From: Breviolum minutum Mf 1.05b.01
Taxonomy: Eukaryota > Sar > Dinophyceae > Suessiales > Symbiodiniaceae
Length of the DNA stretch: 64,000 nt
Assembly: GCA_000507305.1 (NCBI GenBank)
Contig: DF239310.1
Span: forward strand, 62,001-126,000
Reading direction: 5' to 3'
A program made the translations under genes and the position numbers. The notes beneath the pieces are model-generated. The model was given only the letters and a program-made list of their open reading frames with translations. It did no database searches and was not told the origin of the DNA. Shown here piece by piece: positions 50,701 through 60,252 of the stretch; the stretch's first letter is position 1; every line of letters begins with the position of its first letter.

Positions 50701-53700
50701 TTGGAACTTCCATTCAAACAAAGGACAATGGTTGCGCATATTCATCCTACGAATTTCTACACATCCGTAAAAATAAAACACGGATTCAAATCAAGACATG
50801 AAATCTTAAGGAGGTGCCCGACATTACAAAAGACAACAAACAAGTATAAACCTCTAAAATCCTCTAAATATATGACTGTAACACACTGTAATAACATCAA
50901 ACATCATCTCTACATCACCATCCACCCTGCTTTTTCAAATTTTATGTTGCTAGGCAAAGATAAAATCTTGAAACAAAGAAAACATTAGATCCCATATGCT
51001 CCATGTATAGAAACTCTTCACCTACATTTACCAGAAAAAACACTTCTGCAGGCATGTCTGTCGCTGGGACCATACATGGAGCATCTGGGGTTGATTCAAA
51101 ACACCTGGCGGCATCTGGCTCAGTTTCGCCATCTTCAACACCTGCTGTCTCGGTGTGACAACGAGTGGCTGGAATCTTTTCAGTCTGGTCACCAAAAAAA
51201 AGGCGGAGCTATATGTATATATATAATATCATAATAGATAGCAGAACATTTAACAAAAATGTCAACCATATGTAAGATATCTGCAACCATTGAACAAACC
51301 CCACAATCTAAATAGCAATCTCTTCAATCATATGTAAAAAATCTGTGTTTCGATTGGCTAACATGGACAATGAACATGGGCTACGAACTTCACTGGTAAA
51401 GGAACAAGAAAAATCAGCTTTCCTGACATTTCAAGGACTTTAGGGTCCATGAAGGTGTGCTAGAGCTAATGAACATGGCGGTTGGCAAAGATTTAGGATA
51501 GTTTGGGTCCTGCTAAAACATAGCTAAAACCACTGGTAACTCTGGATAGTGGAGGTTTAAAAGCGGGTTTCCTTCATGAATAGATATGTGCACAGTAGAT
51601 TATTGACCAAGTTAGCTCTCACGCTTGAACGGCAGGCGCAAAAGAGAGATTGATTGCTTGGATGGTCATAGTTGTGCCGATCTTTGGATGGGAATTCCTT
51701 TGATAGGGGCCCCTACCAGTTTAGTAGGGGCCCATAACTCCATTTATAGGGATAGGGGTGAAACAACCCCAGGCAAACCCATTTACTTTCGGCCCTTTAT
51801 CGGGGGGGCAGGCCCCATGTCACCCAGTTTTCCGACTTGACTCTGATGGTCTCCATGTATAGTTAATGTGTTACCCCCATATGTCACCTTTAAAACTGTT
51901 TAATCCGCATGGGGATTTTGGCGGAAACAAGGGGACCCGGTAATCCTAAAACACCAACTTCGACGGCCAAGGGGATTTCGCTGTCGGATTATTAGGGATC
52001 CAAAAATGATCGAATCAACAAAATCTGCTTGGCTAATCATGGCGTTACACAAACTCCCAACTGTTGCCGCAAAAAATGAGTAAAAACATTGCAAGGGGCA
52101 TGATTTATCCACCACCTTAGTTACAACTGATCACCACTTAGCTTAGCTGGCCTCCACCCAGGGCCCCATCTGCACCTCTTGCGCCACCTGCAATCGTTGT
52201 GGCTCGTTCTCCACACTAAAGAGCCGTCCCCCTGAAGGAAGCAAACGAGCCAAACGCACCGCGGAATAACCTCGGCGCTGTGGAATTTTCTTGTGTTTTT
52301 TCTTGGATGGTACAAGGTCTGACCCATACTGGTCTTAGCATTACCATGGAGTTATTTGTTTCACCCCTATGAATGGCCGAAAATATAAATGGGTAACTGG
52401 GGTTCTTTCATGCCTATTACTGGAATTATAACGCTACTTATAACTGGTAGGGGGCCACCAGGTGATCCTTTCATTTTGTCCTTGGAGTTGATCAGAGAAA
52501 AATGGGATTTGTTTTTTTTTGGGGGCGTTCCCTTAGTGGTTCCATGTGTCCCTTAGTGGTCTTTGGTACCCATAGGATCCATGAGACTGGCATATTGTGG
52601 GAGGAAAAACCAAGGCTGACAAGCCTTAACCATACATGCAGGTGAATATGCCATAATATATACCTCCTCCAGGGCTGATATTGGAACTTTCAGAATATAC
52701 CTTTGATGGCCCGCGAAATCCGTCGTTCCGAGAAAAAAACAAACGTGATTTCATCCATTGCCATCACCAATCCACCTGATGAACAAACTACAAGTACATA
52801 CTATACTTGATGGATCTGGGAATGGTATATTTACTGATCCATGAATGGGGTTGATTTTTATGGTTTTAATTTTGATATGAATATAGGAAAATATACCATT
52901 CCGGTGGAATTTATGGAATATATTGATATACCAACTAAAACCGACTAAAACCTAATCTGGCAACCCATGGACCATGAAAACTAAGCAACAAAAACCCCTA
53001 CTCCACCACCAAATCTAAGCAAATGACCGCTAATCCCTATAGAATTCAAGGTCATTTTCGGGGGAGACACTTCCCTTATCATCTTCCCTTACTTTTCACC
53101 ACCCTTGTAGGGATATATAATTCCAACCCTGCCGCGGTTTGGTCACGCAAAACTGCCCACCCAAGGGACCCAAGTAAGTGCCCAGTTCAAGCGCTCTAAA
53201 GTTGGATCCTGATCGACGAAAAACGGGAGCTGCACGACGCTGCCATTGTCATTTCCTATGGTGCCAAGTGCCTATCAATTGTTGATTTTGTTGGTTGGAT
53301 GAGGTGACGAAAAACCCTATTTTGTTTTGGTAAATTGGTTTTTACATATTTACTTAAACCTAAAGGTCTCGGTTTGGGAGGGAAACCTCCTGATTGTAGA
53401 TAATATATCGTTTAGAGCTAGGATTTTATAGGACAAACCCAAGGGTTTGATTCCGGTGCCACACAACTTCAATATACATCATGAAAACAAAAAGCCATTT
53501 TCAACCGCAAAGAACGGCCCGCGCCGAAACAAAACACGCGGGAGGCACCTGGGTTTAAACGTAAAGACTCTTTGAGCGCAGCATCCAAGATCAATCCCTT
53601 CACATCTCCCACATTCCTGGTGAACACATTTTTTCCAACAACAACAACAACAGCAACAACAAAAACAAATATGGATCAAAAAACAAAATGAACCAACATC

Positions 53701-56700
53701 TGCATCAAACTGATTACATCAAATCTTCCCACCCCAAACCATGGCCATCCGTTATATGGGGCCTTCCTGACGTGACACTGGTGCCTGTTTCATGACCCTC
53801 CCAGGTTGGATACATCCAATGCAAGGTGGGTCCAACAACCACTTAGGGGGAACTAACCCCATGTATAGGGGTGAAATAACTGCAGTGAAACCCATGTATT
53901 TTCGGCCGTTTATGGTGGGCCAAAAATATTGGTGATCGGCTTTCTTGGCCGATAACGTTGTAAAGAAAGCATAAGTGTACTTTTATGACTAAGAAATGGT
54001 TTATTTACAAAAGAAAGCATCCTCACCTCAATTACATCGCACTATTTTGGTGATAGCCGGGTCCCAAGTATCAACATCCAAAGCTCCGCAAAAGAATGTT
54101 CTCCTCAAAAAAAATGTTGTTTTTAAGAAGCATTCCAATACAATTCCACCTTTGGGGGGCCACCTCCAATCATGATCAATCATCAAAATTTAGAAGTGCA
54201 TGTAGGTTGTCACCACAATCAAATATAAAAGCAATAGTGTTCAAAACCAACGTCCATCCACACAAGCATTAGAAAAGGGAGTGAGAAATTGCTCGTCCAA
54301 GGTAGTCGTGACAAGTGCAGCTCAGCATCATCAACCACTGCTTCTGCCAGGCAAACTCATCCTTTCGACTGGACTGCGTCAGTCCATGCTAATATCAAAC
54401 AACTTGCTCAATAGTCTGTTTGCTTAACATGATAATCAGCAACAAAAGGTAAACAAACTAGAAATTGTTCATTTTCTGCACCACACAAGTACCATTCAAC
54501 TACACTATCCGTCAAGTTTATCATGTTTGCTCAAGTGTTTCTTGATGCTTGTTTGTAAGCGTTGGATTTTTCTTCTAAAGTCTAAAGTACATACAGCCTG
54601 GAAGTCAACCACCATCTTAAAACAGATGGTTCTGGTGGTTCCTTTTGGATGCTGATAAAAAATAGTGGCTAAGGACTTCCAGGTTACGCAAGTGTACAAC
54701 GGAAAAAAAAGGCGTCTCAGTTTTGCTAAAAAACAAATCAAAGAAACTAATCAGTCCAATGAATTGCTTCATTTCTTTTTGCCCATGAGGCCTTCATTAG
54801 AAACAAGTCACTAAAGATGGTAACTGGTCTTAGATGCCTGGAGGATACATTCAACAAACAGATAAGAAAGACGTAAATAGATCTAGGTATATTTTTTGTT
54901 ATGATACAATATAGTAAAAACAAAATAATATTACAGTATTGTATATGAAATACAAATGATATATAGCACAATGAAAATATATGATGTAAGAAATAACTAT
55001 ACATCCAATATAAAGCATATACTAGCTGAAATAGTTAAAATATAATAGATATATTGAACATGAAAAATATTGAAAAATACATGATATGTAATAAATCAAA
55101 CCAAACATGATATATAATATAGAGGATACATATATAATACAGTATATCAAAGTGCCAAGATTTGTACAAACCACCATCTGAAATATCATATAAAACACAT
55201 GTTTCATTCCACATCGCCAAACATGTATCTTAAACAGTCGCACCAACATGTTAAACAAACACAACATCACAAGATCAGCCTTACCTGAGCAACATCATTA
55301 GTCGTTAGCAATTTACACTACATACATTCAGAACAATCATGTACACATTGTCATGCCAAACATGGTGGATCTTCTTTGAGCATAACTTATATTGTATAAG
55401 TCAAAGATTTGCAGAAAAAACATATTTAAAAAAAGAAAAACATGTCAGGATTTGTTAAGAAACCTATTGCTGTGTCGCCAACTTTATCCCAGGAGTTGGC
55501 TTAAACGTTAGGAAACATATGGAAACATAGGAAATTTGATTTCAGAGCCGATTCCAGGTGCAAAGAAACCAATACCATCAAATTCCCTGACAGAAACGGG
55601 CATTCCAATCAACCAATTCACTACCATGTAGTGAACTGCACAAATCATGATGTTTTGTTTTGAGAATTCATTCCAAACAGAATTAAAAAAAACAAAAGAA
55701 GAAGGATCTTGCACGTTTTCCCGATGTTTACCCCATTCAGTACATGTAGTTCCTGTTCAGTAAACCTCCAACGTTGATATTCATCCCAGTAATTTTATCG
55801 AGCTTCGATGGTCTTCAGCACCTTCGTCGCATCATCTGCCTGCCACGGCTAGTTCTGAAGTATCAAATTTCTTTCTAAACCAAAACAACTCAAGAGAGAT
55901 ATCCTTATACCCTACAAAAGTACCATGAAACTCCACAAAAAAAAATGGAGATTTTGCAAAATGACTTTATGCTTTTGAAAGAGATGATTTTTAAGGTTCC
56001 ATAAGCTTTCCTGTGAATAAAATTCAGAGCTGTATGAATCGTAATGAACCTGATACTCTTGTGCAGCAAATGTCTGAGGGATCAACTGCCACCTCACACA
56101 TTACTCGTTAACCTCGGCTTCCAAACACCTTGTGTTTGGAGGTATTTGGAACCCAAAACCTTACCCCAAAGAACAAACCTGAGCAGGCATTTGGAAGAAT
56201 AGGGCTAGTGTATGTAATATATGAATATATATATATATATTAATTATGATATCTCTTAAGCTGATTGAGCCTTCAAATTTGGAACTTTGGAAGAGTAGCT
56301 GGAACGTTATGCCACTGGTCCATCATAAAACCGTCAAAAAAAAACACTGTTGGTTGAAAACATTTCAGAAACAATAAATTCCAATGCAAAAACCAACATA
56401 CACACAAACATTCCCATAGGATCCATGTATGGTGTATATAATGTATATACCTACATGTGGTTGATTTTTTTAATGGTAAATAATAGGTAAATATACCAGT
56501 CCCATGGAGCGTCTGGGATTGGACAAATCAAGAACATCCACTCAAGTGATGCTTATCGAACCTGAGAATAGACCCCTGGAAAAGGAACATCAGCTTCCAA
56601 ACCATCATTTTCAGGTTCAAGCTGTTAATCTTCCGGGGTGTAAGTTTCGCATCTCTCGGAAAAAACTAGGGCCCTCAATTCTTTGTTGTATACATTCGCG

Positions 56701-56805
56701 TCCCATTTTTGAAACAGCAGGACCCAAACGTCACTGATCCATTCAGATTCCCCCCACATCCTGCATCGTCTGCAGGACTTCCAGCAACTTCGCAGGAGTC
56801 GAGTC
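44490..56805 (-). CDS. Catechol-O-methyltransferase-like gene, 12 or more exons, 5' end and one internal exon not found
   Basis: This gene encodes a class I SAM-dependent O-methyltransferase of the COMT family, which in characterised members moves a methyl group from SAM to a catechol hydroxyl with Mg2+. Exons read in order 56805 to 44490 give the family motifs in the right order and spacing: MNVGDVKG, LELGTYLGYSAVR, FSVENEP, VTLLAG, FIDHQK, DYLP, VVVADNV, YVRTSGRY, DGVEVSVYLG. In rat COMT numbering, Met40, Glu64, Tyr68, Glu90, Asp141, Lys144, Asp169, Asn170 and Glu199 equivalents are all present, so the Mg2+ site and catalytic lysine look intact. Trp143 is replaced by Gln. Phase is preserved at every resolved junction. 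A short exon of about eight residues between DYLPALLRLEA and AVVVADNV was not found, nor was the start codon. The last exon adds roughly 85 residues beyond the usual end. The natural substrate is unknown. No signal peptide can be judged without the N-terminus. Confidence 0.85.
44794..44908. repeat. Family A MITE-like element in the last COMT intron
   Basis: CGGTTGATGGC and CCATCAACAG are flanked by TA. It ends 10 bases from the last exon of the COMT-like gene. Confidence 0.85.
44985..45110. repeat. Family D element in the last COMT intron
   Basis: TACAAAATTTGCCCCTACTA opposes GGCAGGGGCCCACCTTGT. Confidence 0.8.
45576..45689. repeat. Family J element in the last COMT intron
   Basis: CGGATCCAATCACCTCCTGA and GACTGGATTGCTAGGG ends are flanked by TAT. 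Confidence 0.78.
45784..45866 (-). CDS. COMT-like gene, exon 11
   Basis: This 83-nt exon encodes AFVESEVEYFSEED, a short charged and proline-containing insert, then TDGVE. The terminal Glu is the equivalent of rat COMT Glu199. The acceptor has a strong pyrimidine tract (ctatcttag|GTG) and the donor is GAG|GTGCGC. It ends in phase 0, exactly as the final exon requires. Confidence 0.8.
46216..46280. repeat. Family C, truncated
   Basis: The central TTTACCATAAA block and the right arm AATGTAGGTAAATATTCCAG remain. It lies in the intron just after COMT exon 10. Confidence 0.7.
46305..46333 (-). CDS. COMT-like gene, exon 10
   Basis: This 29-nt exon encodes YVRTSGRYL, the segment after ADN that reads AYVRG or YVRTSxRY in COMT relatives. 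The acceptor is catgag|GTA and the donor is GC type (TTGA|GCATC). Its last base joins exon 11 to form a Ser codon. A truncated family C repeat lies about 25 bases downstream in the intron. Confidence 0.75.
46678..46876. repeat. Family B-like element, longer and diverged
   Basis: The left arm GGTTGGTGGTTTCAACCC is clear. The distal end (GCAGGAACCACCATC) matches only weakly, so the extent is uncertain. Confidence 0.45.
46930..47032. repeat. Family C palindromic element
   Basis: GCATCCATGGGACG opposes CTCATGGACCCTATGGGG. Confidence 0.7.
47109..47200. repeat. Family A, diverged copy
   Basis: TGTTGATGGG opposes CCCATCAACAA. It lies in the intron between COMT exons 9 and 10. Confidence 0.65.
47344..47427. 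repeat. Family Q element in COMT intron 9
   Basis: ACTAGTGGATACTG opposes CAGTACCCACTGTGAACC. A second copy is at 59598. Confidence 0.65.
47507..47562 (-). CDS. COMT-like gene, exon 9
   Basis: This 56-nt exon encodes AVVVADNVGLMEINDYAE, containing the Asp-Asn pair (rat Asp169-Asn170) that binds Mg2+. The acceptor is atttttgag|GCT and the donor is GC type (GAGCA|GCTGG). Phase 2 joins to exon 10 to make a Gln codon. The frame continues open downstream into intron sequence, which makes a misleading 94-codon open frame. Confidence 0.8.
48595..48712. repeat. Family F element
   Basis: CCCTAAGAATCCAGATATG opposes TCTGGATTCTCAGGG. Flanked by ATC on both sides. Confidence 0.82.
49961..49992 (-). CDS. 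COMT-like gene, exon 7 (3' end uncertain)
   Basis: This exon encodes DYLPALLRLEA, matching the YLPDTLLLE helix of COMT. The acceptor is gatgatccag|GAC. The end is drawn at a GT donor (GAGGC|GTGCC); a GC donor two bases earlier (GAG|GCGTGCC) is equally possible. The frame stays open to a stop at 49822, but the family does not predict that extra sequence. The next expected exon, about eight residues ending just before AVVVADN, was not located between here and 47562. Confidence 0.68.
50314..50347 (-). CDS. COMT-like gene, exon 6
   Basis: This 34-nt exon encodes LDFVFIDHQKQ, the catalytic metal-binding motif (rat LDMVFLDHWK, Asp141 and Lys144). The acceptor is cacttgag|GCT, whose single G completes the Arg codon started by exon 5. 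The donor is GA type (AAGCAG|GAGATT), followed in phase 0 by DYLP. This gives the same D-H-x-K-x-x-Y-L spacing as rat COMT. The usual Trp after His is Gln here. Confidence 0.8.
50432..50594. repeat. Family D-like element forming most of COMT intron 5
   Basis: On the minus strand it begins TACAAGGTGGGTCCAAAGTC, matching family D arms such as the copy at 58793. The donor of exon 5 is its AAG|GTGGG. Confidence 0.6.
50588..50668 (-). CDS. COMT-like gene, exon 5
   Basis: This 81-nt exon encodes VTLLAGTAKD followed by a lysine-rich helix (LVKKQLQSFGDT), matching the VTILNG...LKKKY stretch of COMT. The acceptor is gtccccag|GGT. The donor ACAAG|GTGGGTCC lies inside a sequence that matches the arm of repeat family D, so a transposon arm supplies the splice site. 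A 138-codon plus-strand frame overlaps and is judged to be chance. Confidence 0.8.
50995..51093. repeat. Family C variant
   Basis: CCCATATGCTCCATGTATAG opposes CCATACATGGAGCATCTGGG. Confidence 0.7.
51703..51820. repeat. Family D element, rearranged
   Basis: TAGGGGCCCCTACCAG and AGTAGGGGCCCATAACTCC are present. The right end is degenerate. Confidence 0.65.
52147..52270 (-). CDS. COMT-like gene, exon 4
   Basis: This 124-nt exon encodes GYSAVRLARLLPSGGRLFSV and on to QVAQEVQMGPWVEA, covering the end of SAM motif I and the acidic residue of motif II (Glu90 in rat COMT). The acceptor is gcgccgag|GTT. The 3' boundary is odd: keeping the family length to VTLLAG (ten residues after AQE, as in rat COMT) needs a junction at GGCCAG|CTAAGC, which is not GT, GC or GA. 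Confidence 0.8.
52308..52463. repeat. Family D element upstream of COMT exon 4
   Basis: GGTACAAGGTCTGACCC opposes GGTAGGGGGCCACCAGG. Confidence 0.75.
52569..52655. repeat. Family C, right end decayed
   Basis: CCCATAGGATCCATGAGAC on the left. The right side keeps only GCAGGTGAATATGCC. Confidence 0.6.
52820..52920. repeat. Family C-like, diverged
   Basis: GGAATGGTATATTTAC opposes AAAATATACCATTCC. Confidence 0.55.
53170..53193 (-). CDS. COMT-like gene, exon 3 (24-nt microexon)
   Basis: This microexon encodes LELGTYL, the SAM-binding motif I. The acceptor is ctttagag|CGC and the donor is TTGG|GTCCCT. Two bases complete an Ala codon from exon 2 and the final G starts the Gly codon finished by exon 4, so both junctions are in phase. 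Its small size means it would be missed by most gene finders. Confidence 0.78.
53549..53616 (-). CDS. COMT-like gene, exon 2
   Basis: This 68-nt exon encodes NVGDVKGLILDAAL and the following helix, the hallmark N-terminal motif of COMT (rat MNVGDAKGQIMD). The acceptor is ttcaccag|GAAT and the donor is CCCAG|GTGCCT. It starts after one leftover base and ends in phase 1. The upstream intron carries a CAA/TTG-rich tract just before the acceptor. Confidence 0.82.
53820..53920. repeat. Family D element, partial
   Basis: TGCAAGGTGGGTCC and the inner ATAGGGGTGAAATAAC block are present. Confidence 0.65.
54330..54373 (-). CDS. COMT-like gene, exon 1
   Basis: This exon encodes a DEFAWQKQWLM segment, the equivalent of the rat COMT stretch leading into MNVGD. 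The acceptor is gacgcag|TCC. The donor is ambiguous by 3 nt: GA (TTGAT|GATGCT) restores the family spacing W-L-M-N-V, while GC (TTGATGAT|GCTGAG, ending at 54327) adds one Met. Either way phase 2 joins correctly to the G that opens the next exon. Confidence 0.72.
56114..56206. repeat. Dispersed repeat N, copy 2
   Basis: GGAGGTATTTGGAACC and CAAACCTGAGCAGGCATTTG match the copy at 14283. Confidence 0.55.
56413..56517. repeat. Family C palindromic element
   Basis: CCCATAGGATCCATGTATGG opposes CCAGTCCCATGGAGCG. Confidence 0.82.
56550..56642. repeat. Family H, diverged
   Basis: The CCAAACCATCATTTTCAGG block and CTTCCGGGGTGTA end are family-like. The left arm is weak. Confidence 0.55.
56758..56805 (-). 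CDS. COMT-like gene, exon 0 (first exon found)
   Basis: This 48-nt exon encodes 16 residues ending LLEVLQTMQD, matching the helix that precedes the MNVGD motif in COMT. The acceptor is a pyrimidine-rich tract ending ttccag|GAC and the donor is GAT|GTGGGG. Both ends are phase 0, which agrees with the next exon. The frame stays open back to 56868, where another good acceptor (gtgtcag|GG) exists, so the exon could be 111 nt (37 codons) instead. Confidence 0.62.
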
Positions 56806-58093
56806 CTGGAAGCAACCAAACAGAACACACACAGGCTGCAACATGTGAGCAACTGCAACAACCAAACCCTGACACGACATGTCCCTTATTACTCGGTGGT
56901 TCATGATGGGATCCTTACACTGGCTTGTTATATATATCCCCATATACAGCTGGGTAGTATTTCATCCCCATTCATCCACTATATACAGCAAAAAAAATCA
57001 ATAATTGCCGGCTTCCCATCACTGCTCATGTGTCTTGTAACATCTTTCAAATTGTTTTTTTCCAGAACCTTCCTACAAGTTAGCCCAGTTGGGCAGCGCT
57101 TTTCCAAACAGGTTAGCAAAATTGGCCCATGGTTACCCCCCCCCCAAAAAAAAAACACCAAAATGACAGAAGTTCCAACCAACAAAACAAAGGTTAGTGT
57201 TTTTTTCCCTTCCCGGGACTTGGGATGTGAAAGTGGAATTTGTCTTCCGGGGGATTCACCTTGGAAGTCCGCAGGAATTCAGAAATGGCTGGAAATGGCA
57301 CGGTTTTGCTTGTTGTTAACTTGGCACATCTTCACAGTGAGAAATCCTTCGTTTGGTATAATTAATGTGAGGGCCTAAGTGTAGATGTAATGTCCTGTTC
57401 TGTCACATCTTGGATCTTCATTCAATCCCAATTTTTTTGCTGACACCAGAAAATGCAGTGCATGCAGTGCATTTGATGCAAACACTTCTGATTTGTTCAA
57501 ATCGTCTAGTAAGAGTCTCTAGGTCAATGAAATTCTGAGATTATGCTCCTAACATGGAACCCCATGATTACTGTAGATACGACAGCGAAAAGGTAATTCA
57601 TCCCGGGTTGACACTATATATACAATTTCCATGATTGTAATGGAAATTGCCCCTGTATCAAACACGAATAAAGAAAAAAACAAACAAGTCTGCAAGTAGT
57701 TGCATATACAGTATACACCTCATCTGGAGACAACAGTTCAGCTTCCTTCGACCCCCATTGGGATTTTTTCCATGCAATTTTACAAAGAAAACGTGACGAA
57801 ACTGCAGGCCATTGATGTGATCTCGAGATCCAATGTCTTTTCAAAAACGTACCAAATCATGGTAGTTCAACTTAGATCCATGGGGCCCCGATATTTTCCA
57901 ATCCAATCCGAATACCACCCGGAAAGTATGGGTTGCATACGGCCTTTCAAAGGAAAATAAATGTTATGAAACACTTTAAGAAACTATACATGAATCATAA
58001 CAAAATCATAACAATAATATTCAATACACCACCACTCACCGCCCTGGAATCCTCTTGGAAACAAATGCCATTTTTTGGAGTATTCCCTATTAT

Positions 58094-58199
58094 AGGCTGT
58101 TTCCAAAAACAATGGTACCCCCAAATCATCCCATTTTAATAGGGTTTTCCATTATTTTCACCATCCATTTTGGAGTATCACTATTTTTGGAAACACCCA
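58094..58199. repeat. Family E MITE-like element
   Basis: CTGTTTCCAAAAACAATGG opposes CTATTTTTGGAAACACCC. The inner TAGGGTTTTCCATTAT block is shared with the other copies. Confidence 0.85.
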
Positions 58200-58345
58200 T
58201 AAAGTATATGAGAAAATGTGCTTTTTTGTTGGGAATCCATGTTTTTTTTTTCCTTTCAGTCCTGGAAGGTGAACGGCCCATTCTCCTAGGGGTGCATTCC
58301 ACCGGTAAAGAAAAAAAAACATCCCCAAAGAAAAAGATAATATCT

Positions 58346-58451
58346 TACACCCCGGAAATTTAACATAGCCCCTAAAAATAGGCAACCCCAAAAGGAAACT
58401 AATCTTCCAATCATCAATTTTCAGGGGCTATGTTAAATTTCCTGGGGTGTA
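58346..58451. repeat. Family H element, best preserved
   Basis: TACACCCCGGAAATTTAACA opposes TGTTAAATTTCCTGGGGTGT followed by A. Confidence 0.9.
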
Positions 58452-58792
58452 TCATTTATTTTCTATGAACATAAAAAAAGCAGCATACATGAAATATCAC
58501 AAAATTAAGAGAAAACAGATCATCATATCTTTTCTATAAGCGGTGATCAAATCTTTCTCTAGGTGGTGCGGGAATCACCCGGAATTGAATATAGAGATTT
58601 AAAAACATAAACATAAATAAATACATAAATAAATAAATCAATACATATACATGGCACCCCCCCCTCGAAAGTCTACCTTTTTCATGGGCAAAGTGGGTAC
58701 CATATATATATATAACTTGTCTTCTGCAATAAAATGAAGGGGAAGGTTTTTTTTTCGAAACGTAAAGATCAAGCAAAAACAAAAAAACAAAA

Positions 58793-58938
58793 TGGGGGCC
58801 CAAAGTCACCAGTTTTAAGCAGGGACCCATAACTCCATTTTTTTAGATATAGGGGTTATAACTCCAGCTACCCATTCAAAAGGCCAGTTAAACGGGCCCC
58901 CGTAGCTTCACTTAGAACTGGTGAAGGCCCATCTTGTA
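58793..58938. repeat. Family D element
   Basis: GGGGGCCCAAAGTCACCAG opposes CTGGTGAAGGCCCATCTTGT. Confidence 0.7.
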
Positions 58939-59597
58939 CAGCCCTGGTTCATGTTTCCTTGCTTGCATTGCTTACTGGAACGTAGATGTTGGATATTTGG
59001 GCACGTTTGGATACAAAAGAAACTGACAAATAGAAAACTGAAGACATAAGCTGTTTCCATGTCCACCCGACACATATTTGACATGATAACTATATAACAA
59101 CTCACCTCAAGGGAACCCTCAGTGATCAAGGGCCCCGGGTTGGTTGTTTTTTCATTGGGGATGAGTTTCAAATACCCAGTTATACGGGGATCTATACTCG
59201 GCCATCATAAGGATCCCTAGTGACCAACAGGTATGATCGAATAGCACAAGGGTTTTGTTTCCACTGCTCAGGTGTTTACCCCTCCTTGGGCCTTCTGCTC
59301 TTGGCATTGACACTGCAACTAGCCACCAACGGCCAAAGACCCACCCATCGCAGGGCACAACGTGGGAAGGCCTGGAATTGTGGCACACAGTCACTGGGCT
59401 CCATGGACGAATTGGTTCAAACAAGGATTCCCATAGGTAAAAAAGACTGATCAGGATATGGGGAATATATGGTACACAATAGTGAAAGTACATGGTGGTT
59501 TCCACTCCCAAAAGGTGGCGATTTGTAAGGGGCCATTATATACCATGGGAGTTGCGTCATCTACTTTGGAGGTGGTGTAAATAGTTTGGGACCTGCC

Positions 59598-59687
59598 AAA
59601 ACACTGCTTCACAGTGGATAGTGACGTTAAAAGCGCTTCCCCTTCACAAACATGCATACACTACTTACCCACTGTGAACCAGGCTTT
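59598..59687. repeat. Family Q element
   Basis: TGCTTCACAGTGGATAG opposes TTACCCACTGTGAACCAGG. Confidence 0.7.
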
Positions 59688-59984
59688 TGGCAAAGCACAA
59701 AAAATAATTTCATATATATATATATACGTCAATATAAATATAAAAATAAATTGATATATATATATATACACATATCATAAAATAAATAAATAAATCTACT
59801 ATAAATATATTTGGTTACTATAATATATCTATCTAATATACATATACTGGTTGAAACACAAGGATCAATATGCCTAGTGTTCCTTAATATGATTTTTTAG
59901 GTGGCCGGGGGCAATTTTTTGGTAGCTCTTCATATATGAATAGATCCCGAAACCTCGATTGGTTTATCTTTTACACTCCCTACC

Positions 59985-60055
59985 AAAGTGGGCCCCTAGT
60001 AGTTATTGATGGACTTATGGGGCCCCTATAAATGGCAAAGAGCCCACCTTGAACC
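59985..60055. repeat. Family D, shortened
   Basis: AAAGTGGGCCCCTAGTAG opposes AGAGCCCACCTTGAA. Confidence 0.7.
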
Positions 60056-60087
60056 ATTGAACACCAACTTTCCCACCCTTCCAAAAG

Positions 60088-60252
60088 TGCCGCGGAAGCC
60101 CACCCGATCATTTGACCATGACCATCGACGCGCACGTCGGGACCGCGCCAGTTGTGTCACACATGGACGTCGCTGGCCGAAGGACGTGCTGGGCTCGACA
60201 AAAGGCCCAACGATGCCGATCATCCCATCCCATGAATACTGGTTGGATATTG
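60088..60252 (+). CDS. Possible exon in a GC-rich block
   Basis: A strong pyrimidine tract (cccacccttccaaaag|TG) opens a 165-nt GC-rich block that ends at GATATTG|GTTAAAG. One frame reads GSTKGPTMPIIPSHEYWLDI at its end. Five of the six frames are open here, so this could equally be an exon in another frame or on the other strand. Confidence 0.22.

Larger units (their letters stand above)
54374..56757 (-). other. COMT intron between exons 0 and 1
   Basis: This intron is 2.4 kb with GT and AG ends and is very AT-rich around 54840-55450. It contains a family C copy, a family H-like copy and repeat N. No other feature was seen. Confidence 0.6.

Noticed and set aside
50572-50988. A 138-codon plus-strand open frame
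   Set aside because: It overlaps COMT exon 5 on the other strand and has no recognisable domain. Its second half is low-complexity.
51900-52060. A minus-strand frame with a strong acceptor (ttgcggcaacag|TT) that looked like a terminal exon
   Set aside because: It lies inside the intron between COMT exons 4 and 5, whose residues join with correct family spacing and phase without it. It could only be an alternative exon.
56845-57378. A 177-codon plus-strand open frame
   Set aside because: It has low-complexity runs including poly-Lys from an A tract and no motif. It also lies beside the minus-strand COMT exon 0.
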